From Solibacillus sp. FSL H8-0523 (GTDB lineage: Bacteria > Bacillota > Bacilli > Bacillales_A > Planococcaceae): 64,000 nt of DNA. Positions 47,294 to 55,167 of this stretch are shown in pieces (position 1 is the stretch's first letter; each line of letters begins with the position of its first letter). Where the stretch lies: positions 868,001 through 932,000 of the forward strand of contig NZ_CP150291.1 of the NCBI RefSeq assembly GCF_038051985.1, given 5' to 3'. A program made the translations under genes and the position numbers. Under the pieces are notes generated by a model that did no database searches, was not told the DNA's origin, and saw only the letters and a program-made list of their open reading frames with translations.

Positions 47294-48280
47294 ATGTTAC
47301 GTTCAATGTATTCAGGTATTTCAGGCTTAAAAAACTTCCAAACGAAGTTAGATGTAATTGGTAATAATATTGCTAACGTAAATACGTACGGTTTTAAGAA
47401 GGAGCGTACTGTATTTAAAGATTTAATTTCACAAACGCAAGCAGGTGCTTCTAGCCCGTCAGCAACTCGTGGTGGTGTTAATGCGATTCAAGTCGGTTTA
47501 GGTTCACAATTAGCAGCGATTGATACAATGCATACGCCAGGTTCAATGCAATCAACAGGCCGTACATTAGACTTAGCGATTTCAGGAGACGGTTTCTTCA
47601 TGGTAGCGGATTCAGCTGCTGAAGAATTACCAGCAGTTGAAGATATGGCTTCAATTACTGAAAATGCTTTAATTGATGAGGAATTAACAAATACTCAGTA
47701 TACACGTGCTGGTAACTTTTATATGGACCGTAATGGTTTCGTTGTCAATGGTGATGGTAAATATCTTGTTGGTTATGCGAATCCAGAAATTTATGGTGAA
47801 GTTGATCCAGACGGTGAAAGTTTGGCAGATGCTGATAAAGAAACAGCTGCGGAAGAACTTGGTCAAGATAACTTGTACGAAGATGGTGCAATTACTGTTG
47901 ATACACGTGCAATCAAAATCCCAACAAACGCGCAATCAATGTCAATCAGCAAAGACGGTTCGATTTACTATGTTGATGTGAATGGTAAATTACAATTTGC
48001 CGGACAAGCAATTTTAGCGAAATTCCCGAATGCTTCAGGTCTTGAAAAAACGGGTTCTAACTATTTCCAAGTAACTGCGAACTCAGGAGATCCATTAGTA
48101 CAGGTTGGTACTCAAGCTGGTATTGGTTCAGTGGAATCAAGCTTCTTAGAAATGTCTAACGTTGACCTATCTGAAGAATTCACAGAAATGATCGTGGCAC
48201 AGCGTGGTTTCCAAGCAAACTCTCGTATTATTACAACATCAGATGAAATCCTACAAGAGCTTGTAAACTTAAAACGATAA
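47294..48280 (+). CDS. flgE: Flagellar hook protein FlgE (FlgE/FlgG family), with acidic insertions
   Basis: Hook subunit (328 residues). The N-terminal MLRSMYSGISGLKNFQTKL and IGNNIANVNTYGFKKERT, and the C-terminal SNVDLSEEFTEMIVAQRGFQ, are the paired helices of rod and hook proteins. Two acidic stretches (about 104-135 and 164-203) lengthen the surface domain compared with the B. subtilis hook protein of about 264 residues. AAGGGAGA lies about 11 nt before the ATG at 47294. The 97-nt gap before it holds a small inverted repeat (GTTGT ... ACAAC). Confidence 0.93.
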   Translation: MLRSMYSGISGLKNFQTKLDVIGNNIANVNTYGFKKERTVFKDLISQTQAGASSPSATRGGVNAIQVGLGSQLAAIDTMHTPGSMQSTGRTLDLAISGDGFFMVADSAAEELPAVEDMASITENALIDEELTNTQYTRAGNFYMDRNGFVVNGDGKYLVGYANPEIYGEVDPDGESLADADKETAAEELGQDNLYEDGAITVDTRAIKIPTNAQSMSISKDGSIYYVDVNGKLQFAGQAILAKFPNASGLEKTGSNYFQVTANSGDPLVQVGTQAGIGSVESSFLEMSNVDLSEEFTEMIVAQRGFQANSRIITTSDEILQELVNLKR

Positions 48281-48313
48281 TCTCGTAATGTAGGATAAAA
48301 ATAATTTCATTGC

Positions 48314-48362
48314 AAAGGGGGGTCGGGCCGGCTCTCTTAGAAGGTCCGGCCCTATTTCAATG
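48314..48362 (+). promoter_or_regulatory. Hairpin between a Shine-Dalgarno sequence and the swrD start codon
   Basis: AAAGGGGGG (48314-48322) is a strong ribosome binding site but lies 37 nt before the swrD ATG. Between them GGGCCGG (48325-48331) and CCGGCCC (48346-48352) form a perfect 7-bp GC stem. If folded, the effective spacing becomes about 9 nt. A second weak site, AGAAGG (48339-48344), lies in the loop. No T tract follows, so it is not a terminator. Confidence 0.6.
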
Positions 48363-48584
48363 ATAGAACTATCAAAGCTTAATGGGAAGCCATTCACTTT
48401 AAACGCTCTATACATAGAAACAGTCGAAGCTTTTCCAGACACAACGATTACGCTGACGACTGGGCGTAAATTCATTGTTTTAGAAACTGAAGAACAGGTG
48501 CGACAAAAGGTGAAAACCTTTTATCAACATATACAAGCACTATCAAACCCGCATCTAAGAGGTGAAGAAGATGAAGAACAATAA
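48360..48584 (+). CDS. swrD: Swarming motility protein SwrD (FlbD family, YlzI)
   Basis: A 74-residue FlbD-family protein (MIELSKLNGKPFTLNALYIE, then FPDTTITLTTGRKFIV). In B. subtilis SwrD raises flagellar motor power to allow swarming. It lies between flgE and fliL as expected. No ribosome binding site is at normal distance; see the hairpin at 48325-48352. Its end overlaps fliL by 14 nt. Confidence 0.92.
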   Translation: MIELSKLNGKPFTLNALYIETVEAFPDTTITLTTGRKFIVLETEEQVRQKVKTFYQHIQALSNPHLRGEEDEEQ

Positions 48585-48996
48585 ATTATTAACGATTATG
48601 CTCATTATGTTAGTGACGATTACGTTAATCGGTGTTATCGTGGTAGTGTTATTAACACAACTCGACAAAGGCTCTACAAGTGGACCAACAATAGATGAAA
48701 TTGTTGAATCTTCAGTAGATGTCCCAGAAATTACGACAAATTTAGCAGATGGAAGCTTTGTACGACTTTCATTAAAAATTCAAGGATCAGATAAAAAAGC
48801 TGGTGAAGAGTTACTAAAACGTGATTTCCAAGTGAAAAATATTGTAATCCAAGAACTTTCTGAGATGGAAGCAGAGGCGTTAGAAGGAAAACAAGGGAAA
48901 GTGACATTCCAAAATGCAATTAAATCACAAATAAATGAATTAATGCAAAATGGAGAAGTTACGCAAGTGTACATTACATCTTATGTACTACAGTAA
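48571..48996 (+). CDS. fliL: Flagellar basal body-associated protein FliL
   Basis: A single-pass membrane protein that supports stator function. The 141-residue chain has an N-terminal membrane segment (about 6-28, LLTIMLIMLVTITLIGVIVV) followed by the extracytoplasmic FliL domain and the conserved C-terminal GEVTQVYITSYVLQ. AAGAGGTGA supports the ATG at 48571; the in-frame GTG at 48562 lies within it. It overlaps the end of swrD. Confidence 0.95.
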   Translation: MKNNKLLTIMLIMLVTITLIGVIVVVLLTQLDKGSTSGPTIDEIVESSVDVPEITTNLADGSFVRLSLKIQGSDKKAGEELLKRDFQVKNIVIQELSEMEAEALEGKQGKVTFQNAIKSQINELMQNGEVTQVYITSYVLQ

Positions 48997-49035
48997 ATTC
49001 GTACACAATTTTAATCTTGAAATGGAGGTGGGCAA

Positions 49036-50031
49036 ATGGCAGGAGATATAATGTCTCAGTCCGAAATTGATGCGCTCTTATCGGCCATCTCTACTGGCGA
49101 AATGTCAGCAGCGGACATGAAAAAAGAAGACGAAACACGCAAAGTAAAAGTATATGACTTTAAACGTGCGCTTCGTTTTTCTAAAGACCAAATCCGAAGT
49201 TTGACCCGTATACACGAAAACTTTGCTCGACTGTTAACGACATTCTTCTCAGCGCAGCTAAGAAGCTATGTGCAAATTACAGTAGCATCGGTTGACCAAA
49301 TTCCTTTCGAAGAATTTGTTCGTTCCATTCCGAATATGACGCTAATTAACGTGTTCGAAGTGCCACCACTTGATGGCAATATTTTAATGGAAATCAACCC
49401 AAACATCGCCTACTCTATGTTAGATCGTTTAATGGGTGGGACTGGTGCGAGTCATAGTAATGTGGACAATTTAACTGAAATCGAAACAAAAATTATGACG
49501 AACTTATTCGAACGTTCATTTGATAATTTACGCGAGGCATGGGAAAATATTTCGGAAATTGATCCGATGCTCGTTGAATTAGAAGTCAATCCGCAGTTCT
49601 TACAAATGATTTCACCGAATGAAACGGTCGTCGTTATTTCACTCAACACGATTATTGGAGAAACAACAGGGATGATTAATATTTGTATTCCGCATGTTGT
49701 GCTAGAGCCAATCGTGCCAAACTTATCTGTGCGTTACTGGATGCAAACGAACACGAAAGAAATTTCGCCAGAACAAACAAAAATGCTTGAAACACGTGTT
49801 AAACAAGCAACATTACCAGTCATTGCAGAATTAGGAACAACCGATATTACGATTGAAGATTTCTTAATGATGTCAATGGGTGACGTAATTGAATTAGATC
49901 AAAAGATCGAAAATCCATTAACCTTAAAAATCGGGAACCTACCGAAGTTTACCGTGCAGCCAGGGAAATTAAACAAAAAAATGGCTGTTCAAATTATCGA
50001 CCCTTTGAAAGGAGGAGACGAAGATGAGTGA
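49036..50031 (+). CDS. fliM: Flagellar motor switch protein FliM
   Basis: C-ring switch protein that binds phosphorylated CheY. The N-terminal CheY-binding peptide LSQNEIDALLS-type motif is present as MSQSEIDALLSAISTGEMSA. The CheC-like middle domain and a C-terminal SpoA domain follow (331 residues). GGAGGTGGG is the ribosome binding site. Its end overlaps the fliY start by 8 nt. Confidence 0.97.
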   Translation: MAGDIMSQSEIDALLSAISTGEMSAADMKKEDETRKVKVYDFKRALRFSKDQIRSLTRIHENFARLLTTFFSAQLRSYVQITVASVDQIPFEEFVRSIPNMTLINVFEVPPLDGNILMEINPNIAYSMLDRLMGGTGASHSNVDNLTEIETKIMTNLFERSFDNLREAWENISEIDPMLVELEVNPQFLQMISPNETVVVISLNTIIGETTGMINICIPHVVLEPIVPNLSVRYWMQTNTKEISPEQTKMLETRVKQATLPVIAELGTTDITIEDFLMMSMGDVIELDQKIENPLTLKIGNLPKFTVQPGKLNKKMAVQIIDPLKGGDEDE

Positions 50032-51238
50032 TGAAATGCTCTCGCAAGAAGAAATTGAAGCGCTACTAAGAGGCGAGACATTAGACGATACTCCTACCGC
50101 GAGTAACGAAGATGTTGTAGAAGAAATTAATGTAGATGATCATTTAAGTCCAATTGAAATTGATGCGTTAGGTGAGGTGGGAAATATCTCATTTGGTAGC
50201 TCGGCTACTGCATTATCGTCTTTATTAGGACAAAAGGTTGATATTACAACACCAAACATTTCGATGATTAATCGAAATCGTTTAGAGGAAGAGTTCCCGC
50301 ATCCATATGTTGCGGTTCAAGTAGAATACACAGTCGGTTTATCAGGTATGAACTTGCTGGTAATTAAGCAATCAGATGCGGCAATTATTGCGGACTTAAT
50401 GTTAGGTGGCGACGGTTTAAATCCAAAGCCGGAGCTAAGTGAAATTCAATTAAGCGCTGTGCAAGAAGCGATGAACCAAATGATGGGTTCAGCAGCAACA
50501 TCTATGTCGACAATATTTAATCAAAAGGTGGATATTTCACCACCTTCTATCGATTTAATGAATATTTCGCAAAATGAGGGGACAGATAATATCCCAGCGG
50601 ATGATTTATTAGTGAAAATCTCATTCCGACTACGCATAGGTGAACTGATTGATTCAAATTTAATGCAATTACTACCTTTAAACTTTAGTAAAAAAGTAGT
50701 AAAGTCATTAATGGGAGAAGTTGATGAGCAATTAGCTACAGAAGTGCCTTCACAACCGGCACCTGCAGCACAACCTGCACCTCAGCCAGAGCCGTTACAA
50801 CAACCGATGCCGCAACAGCAACAGCCGATGCAACAACCGATGTATCAGCAGCCAATGCAGCAACCGATGTATCAGCAACAACCGGTGTATCAACAACCAG
50901 CGTATACAGCGCCACCAGCAAATGTACAACAGGCACAATTTGCTAGCTTCGATTCAGCAAATATCACGCAAGACGAGGCACGCAATTTAAATATGTTACT
51001 TGATATTCCATTACAGGTAACTGTAGAGCTTGGCCGTACAAAGCGCTCAGTAAAAGAAATTCTAGAGCTTTCTAGCGGTTCAATTATTGAGTTAGATAAA
51101 CTTGCGGGTGAGCCAGTTGATATTTTAGTGAACAATCGCTTGATTGCAAAAGGTGAAGTTGTAGTAATTGATGAGAACTTTGGTGTTCGAATCACAGATA
51201 TTTTAAGCCAGGCAGATCGCTTGAACAATTTACGATAG
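50024..51238 (+). CDS. fliY: Flagellar motor switch phosphatase FliY
   Basis: C-ring protein and CheY-P phosphatase, found in Gram-positive motors in place of a simple FliN. The 404-residue chain opens with a CheY-binding-like peptide (MLSQEEIEALL). It then has two CheC phosphatase motifs (EVGNISFGSSATALS and VQEAMNQMMGSAATS). A Gln/Pro/Met-rich linker (about 237-304, repeated QQPM and YQQP units) and a C-terminal FliN/SpoA domain follow. It overlaps fliM by 8 nt. Confidence 0.96.
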   Translation: MSDEMLSQEEIEALLRGETLDDTPTASNEDVVEEINVDDHLSPIEIDALGEVGNISFGSSATALSSLLGQKVDITTPNISMINRNRLEEEFPHPYVAVQVEYTVGLSGMNLLVIKQSDAAIIADLMLGGDGLNPKPELSEIQLSAVQEAMNQMMGSAATSMSTIFNQKVDISPPSIDLMNISQNEGTDNIPADDLLVKISFRLRIGELIDSNLMQLLPLNFSKKVVKSLMGEVDEQLATEVPSQPAPAAQPAPQPEPLQQPMPQQQQPMQQPMYQQPMQQPMYQQQPVYQQPAYTAPPANVQQAQFASFDSANITQDEARNLNMLLDIPLQVTVELGRTKRSVKEILELSSGSIIELDKLAGEPVDILVNNRLIAKGEVVVIDENFGVRITDILSQADRLNNLR

Positions 51239-51262
51239 TTTTTTAATTGGAGGAATCAGAAT

Positions 51263-51625
51263 ATGTCTAAGAAAATTTTAATTGTTGACGATGCCGCATT
51301 CATGCGCATGATGATTAAGGACATTTTAACGAAAAACGGTTTTGAAGTTGTAGGGGAAGCGGCGGATGGTATCCAAGCTGTTGAAAAGTACAATGAGTTA
51401 CGCCCTGATTTAGTAACAATGGACATTACAATGCCAGAAATGGACGGTATCGCTGCATTAAAAGCAATCAAAGGTACAGATCCAAGTGCGGTAGTTATTA
51501 TGTGTTCAGCAATGGGTCAACAAGCAATGGTTATTGATGCAATTCAAGCCGGCGCAAAAGACTTCATTGTAAAGCCATTCCAAGCTGATCGTGTAATCGA
51601 AGCAATTCAAAAAGCTTTAGGTTGA
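51263..51625 (+). CDS. cheY: Chemotaxis response regulator CheY
   Basis: A 120-residue single-domain receiver that, once phosphorylated by CheA, binds FliM and FliY. The acidic pocket Asp9/Asp10, phospho-acceptor Asp54 in MDITMPEMDG, and Lys in FIVKPF are present. TTGGAGGAA is the ribosome binding site. It sits between fliY and fliO as in B. subtilis. Confidence 0.98.
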   Translation: MSKKILIVDDAAFMRMMIKDILTKNGFEVVGEAADGIQAVEKYNELRPDLVTMDITMPEMDGIAALKAIKGTDPSAVVIMCSAMGQQAMVIDAIQAGAKDFIVKPFQADRVIEAIQKALG

Positions 51626-51629
51626 TGCT

Positions 51630-52313
51630 ATGCTAGCAAAAAAATCATTTCGATTTTGGCTTTTTGTTGGAGTAGTATGCTTTGCTGTACTCTTCTCACC
51701 AAATTCAAATGGAACTTTTGCAATGGTAAGTAACGTATACGAAAATTGTAATGAAAACCCTGAATTATGTTCAGAAGAAAATATTTCAGAAGATAACACG
51801 ACAGATGCCGAAACAGAAAAAAATGAATCGGCATCTGTTGGTGTAGGGGTATGGGACTACATAAAAATCGTATTAGCCCTAGTTTTTGTGATAGGGCTAT
51901 TATTAGTAATTATAAAATTTTTAAATAAGCGTAACTTAACGTACCAACAAAATGCCATTATCAAAAATATTGGTGGTTTGTCTGTAGGTCAGCAAAAGTC
52001 TGTACAGCTACTGAAAATCGGTAATAAGATTTATGTAGTGGGTGTAGGTGAAGATATTCAATTGCTAAAAGAAATTGAATCTGCTGATGAAGTCGATCAA
52101 TTACTAAATCAAATTGAACAGAATCAAAGCATGGTGACAACAACACCTTATATTGCGGAATTATTCAAGAAATTTTCAAAGAAAGATCAGCCAAAAGATA
52201 TTTCTGATAGTCCAAAATTTAACGACATGTTTAGTGAAAAATTAGATGAATTAAAACAACAACGAAGTGACGAATTAGAACGTTGGAAAGAACAGGAGCG
52301 TGACAAACGATGA
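51630..52313 (+). CDS. fliO: Flagellar export-apparatus protein FliO (FliZ-like)
   Basis: Assists assembly of the FliP ring of the export gate. The 227-residue chain has an N-terminal signal-like helix (about 6-24). A short Asn/Glu-rich extracytoplasmic stretch with two cysteines (Cys40, Cys47) follows, then a membrane segment (76-97, DYIKIVLALVFVIGLLLVII). The cytoplasmic FliO domain carries GGLSVGQQKSVQLLKIGNKI. The ribosome binding site (TTTAGGTTGATG) is weak, suggesting coupling to cheY. It overlaps fliP by 4 nt. Confidence 0.9.
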   Translation: MLAKKSFRFWLFVGVVCFAVLFSPNSNGTFAMVSNVYENCNENPELCSEENISEDNTTDAETEKNESASVGVGVWDYIKIVLALVFVIGLLLVIIKFLNKRNLTYQQNAIIKNIGGLSVGQQKSVQLLKIGNKIYVVGVGEDIQLLKEIESADEVDQLLNQIEQNQSMVTTTPYIAELFKKFSKKDQPKDISDSPKFNDMFSEKLDELKQQRSDELERWKEQERDKR

Positions 52314-52975
52314 CTGATCTACTATCCGTCTTTTCAGAAAGTAATCCAGGAAATGTTTCTACATCGGTTACGCTATTATTCCTGCTGACAGTTCTTTCTT
52401 TGGCACCAAGTATTTTAATATTAATGACGTCGTTTGCTCGTATTGTAATTGTTTTATCATTTACACGTACGGCACTTGCGACAAACCAAATGCCGCCGAA
52501 CCAAGTCATTATTGGTTTAGCACTTTTTTTAACGTTCTTTATTATGGCGCCAACGTTTTCAGAAGTGAATGAACAAGCACTTCAGCCTTTATTCGACGAA
52601 GAAATTGGGATTGAGGAAGCGTATGAAAAGGCGACCATTCCGTTTAAGGAATTTATGGCACAGCACACAAGGCAAAAGGATTTAGAGCTGTTTTTAGCGT
52701 ATAACGAGGCAGAATATCCTGAAACGATTGAAGATATTTCGTTGATTTATCTCGTTCCAGCTTTCGCCTTAAGTGAAATTAAAACAGCATTTCAAATGGG
52801 CTTTATGATTTTCATTCCATTTTTAGTGATTGACATGGTCGTAGCGAGTACGCTCATGGCAATGGGGATGATGATGCTGCCTCCGGTAATGATTTCACTA
52901 CCATTTAAAATTTTATTATTTGTACTTGTGGATGGTTGGTATTTAGTAATGAAATCTTTACTTCAAAGTTTTTAG
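52310..52975 (+). CDS. fliP: Flagellar biosynthesis protein FliP
   Basis: Core subunit of the type III export gate. The 221-residue chain has an N-terminal membrane helix and further hydrophobic helices. The family segments TSFARIVIVLSFTRTALAT and NQMPPNQVIIGLALFLTFF, and the C-terminal ALSEIKTAFQMGFMIFIPF, are clear. It starts within the fliO stop (ATGA). Confidence 0.97.
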   Translation: MTDLLSVFSESNPGNVSTSVTLLFLLTVLSLAPSILILMTSFARIVIVLSFTRTALATNQMPPNQVIIGLALFLTFFIMAPTFSEVNEQALQPLFDEEIGIEEAYEKATIPFKEFMAQHTRQKDLELFLAYNEAEYPETIEDISLIYLVPAFALSEIKTAFQMGFMIFIPFLVIDMVVASTLMAMGMMMLPPVMISLPFKILLFVLVDGWYLVMKSLLQSF

Positions 52976-52988
52976 GGGATGATACATA

Positions 52989-53258
52989 ATGACACAGGAA
53001 ATGGTCATTGCAATTGCAGAAAGTGCAGTGTTTACGGTATTAATCGTATCCGGGCCGTTATTATTAATCGCGTTAATTTCAGGTTTAGCGGTCAGTATAT
53101 TTCAGGCAACGACATCGATTCAAGAGCAAACATTAGCATTCGTACCAAAAATTGTTGCTGTACTTGTTGGGATAATCTTTTTTGGTCCTTTTATGATTTC
53201 GAAAATGACAGATTATTTTTATAACATCTTAAATAATTTAGTTCGATATATTGGGTGA
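52989..53258 (+). CDS. fliQ: Flagellar biosynthesis protein FliQ
   Basis: A small export-gate subunit (89 residues) with two membrane helices and the conserved LISGLAVSIFQATTSIQEQT loop between them. It starts 13 nt after fliP, and fliR begins 4 nt after its stop. GGGGATGAT is the likely ribosome binding site. Confidence 0.96.
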   Translation: MTQEMVIAIAESAVFTVLIVSGPLLLIALISGLAVSIFQATTSIQEQTLAFVPKIVAVLVGIIFFGPFMISKMTDYFYNILNNLVRYIG

Positions 53259-53262
53259 ATCG

Positions 53263-54048
53263 ATGACAGAACTACTTCAAGTATTTCCTAATATCTCAAT
53301 TTTATTATTAATTATGGTTCGGGTTTCTGCATTTTTTGTATCAGTCCCTTTATTTTCTTATCGAACAATTCCTCAGCAAGTTAGAATTATCCTAGCAGTA
53401 GCACTCGCATGGATGATGTACTATACATTCAATATTGAACCTTTCGAAATTAACGGTGACTACCTATTACTTATCTTAAAAGAAGCAATTGTCGGGCTAA
53501 TGCTCGGGCTAGCAGCAGCGATGATTATGTCGGCTGTTCAAATTGCTGGTGGATTCATTGATTTCCAAATGGGGTTTGCGATGGCCAATATTATTGATCC
53601 GCAAACAGGTACACAATCGCCGCTTATGGGGCAATTTTTAAACTTTCTATCACTTTTATTATTACTTGCAATAAATGGTCATCACTTAATTTTAGATGGT
53701 ATTTATTATAGTTACCAATTTATACCATTGCAACAGTTTTTTCCGAATTTTGGGGAAGAAGGAACCGCACTTTTTATTATGAAAATGTTTGTTGCTGTAT
53801 TTGCCATCGCATTTCAAATGTCAGCTCCAATAGTTGCAACACTGTTTTTAGTAACGTTAGCGTTAGGGATTACCGGGAAAACCGTGCCACAAATGAGTAT
53901 TTTCGTTATTGGATTCCCGATTAAAATCGCAGTTGGCTTTCTTGTCTTAATCGTCACTATGGGTGTATTAGTTGGAGTAATGAAAGAACTAATTGAATAT
54001 ATGATTATTTCTTTACGTGATTTAATGGTTATTTTAGGTGGTGAATAG
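53263..54048 (+). CDS. fliR: Flagellar biosynthesis protein FliR
   Basis: Export-gate subunit (261 residues, six predicted membrane helices) that caps the FliP-FliQ assembly. VRVSAFFVSVPLFSYRTIPQQ-type and FQMGFAMANIIDPQTGTQSP segments are characteristic. The ATG at 53263 is preferred, with GGGTGA at the fliQ stop as ribosome binding site. The in-frame TTG at 53251 lies inside fliQ. It is separate from flhB, not fused as in clostridia. Confidence 0.95.
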   Translation: MTELLQVFPNISILLLIMVRVSAFFVSVPLFSYRTIPQQVRIILAVALAWMMYYTFNIEPFEINGDYLLLILKEAIVGLMLGLAAAMIMSAVQIAGGFIDFQMGFAMANIIDPQTGTQSPLMGQFLNFLSLLLLLAINGHHLILDGIYYSYQFIPLQQFFPNFGEEGTALFIMKMFVAVFAIAFQMSAPIVATLFLVTLALGITGKTVPQMSIFVIGFPIKIAVGFLVLIVTMGVLVGVMKELIEYMIISLRDLMVILGGE

Positions 54049-54049
54049 C

Positions 54050-55144
54050 ATGGATATGAAGCTATTGGTAATGTTAGATCTTCAGTTTTTTGCAGGTGAA
54101 AAAACGGAGAAAGCAACACCAAAAAAACGACAAGATGCACGTAAAAAGGGGCAAGTTCTAAAGAGTCAAGATGTAACGGCAGCTGTATTGTTATTACTTA
54201 CCTTTTTCTTTTTATTATTTTTCGCACCATTTATGTATGACGGTGTAAAGGGTTTTTTACTACAAGCATTAAACCGAAATCTATTAATTGAAACATTAAA
54301 TGAAGATACCGTCATGGATATGTATGTGGAATCATTAAAGGAAATGGCGATTATTGTTTTACCGATTATGGTTGTCGCTATGATTGCAGGTATTGGAGCT
54401 AACTTTTTTCAGTTTGGCTTACTATTTACAACAGAAACATTAAAAATTGATTTAAAAAAGATGGATCCAATTAAAGGGATCAAAAAAATTATTTCCGTTC
54501 GTGCCATTGTCAATTTAATTAAATCGTTATTAAAGGTTACGTTAATTGGTACGGTTACGACGGTTGTTATACTTATTTATTTAGAAGATGTACTATCTTT
54601 AGCCTTACATAGTCCAGCACAAATTTTAGCAACGGTTGCGTATTTATCGGCAATCATGGGTATTGCAGCATCAATTATGCTCGTGGCCATTGCGTTATTT
54701 GACTATTTATACGAGCGCTTTGAATATGAGAAGCAATTAAAAATGTCGAAGCAAGATTTAAAAGATGAATATAAAAACTCAGAAGGTGACCCACTCATTA
54801 AATCAAAAATTAAGCAGCGGCAACGTGAGATGGCGATGCGCCGTATGATGTCAGAAATTCCATCAGCGGATGTTGTCATTACGAACCCGACGCACTATGC
54901 AATTGCGTTAAAGTATGATGAAAATGAAATGGATGCACCAAGAGTTGTTGCCAAAGGGACAGACTTTGTAGCACAAAAAATTAAAATGATTGCAAAAGAA
55001 AATAATGTCACGATGGTAGAAAATAGACCGCTTGCACGTGCCATGTACGATCAAGTAGAGATTGGACAAGCCGTACCGGAGGAATTTTTCAAAGCAGTGG
55101 CAGAAGTTCTAGCGTATGTATACCGAATTAAACGCAAAATTTAA
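54050..55144 (+). CDS. flhB: Flagellar export switch protein FlhB
   Basis: Membrane protein that controls export-substrate specificity. The 364-residue chain has four membrane helices after a short basic N-terminus (FAGEKTEKATPKKRQDARKK). A cytoplasmic domain follows with the autocleavage motif NPTH at residues 279-282 (ITNPTHYAIALKYD). The ATG at 54050 follows GGTGGTGA; the in-frame GTG at 54038 lies inside fliR. Its C-terminal 90 residues have a stand-alone relative at 25936-26238. Confidence 0.97.
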   Translation: MDMKLLVMLDLQFFAGEKTEKATPKKRQDARKKGQVLKSQDVTAAVLLLLTFFFLLFFAPFMYDGVKGFLLQALNRNLLIETLNEDTVMDMYVESLKEMAIIVLPIMVVAMIAGIGANFFQFGLLFTTETLKIDLKKMDPIKGIKKIISVRAIVNLIKSLLKVTLIGTVTTVVILIYLEDVLSLALHSPAQILATVAYLSAIMGIAASIMLVAIALFDYLYERFEYEKQLKMSKQDLKDEYKNSEGDPLIKSKIKQRQREMAMRRMMSEIPSADVVITNPTHYAIALKYDENEMDAPRVVAKGTDFVAQKIKMIAKENNVTMVENRPLARAMYDQVEIGQAVPEEFFKAVAEVLAYVYRIKRKI

Positions 55145-55167
55145 CGTAAAAATCAGGAGGGGCAACA

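Noticed and set aside
47706-47981. A 91-codon frame inside flgE
   Set aside because: It is an out-of-frame shadow of the hook gene with Lys/Gln-rich low-complexity translation and no ribosome binding site.
52979-53224. An 81-codon frame overlapping fliQ
   Set aside because: It is in another frame over most of fliQ, and its translation has an Asn/Cys/Arg composition unlike any neighbour.
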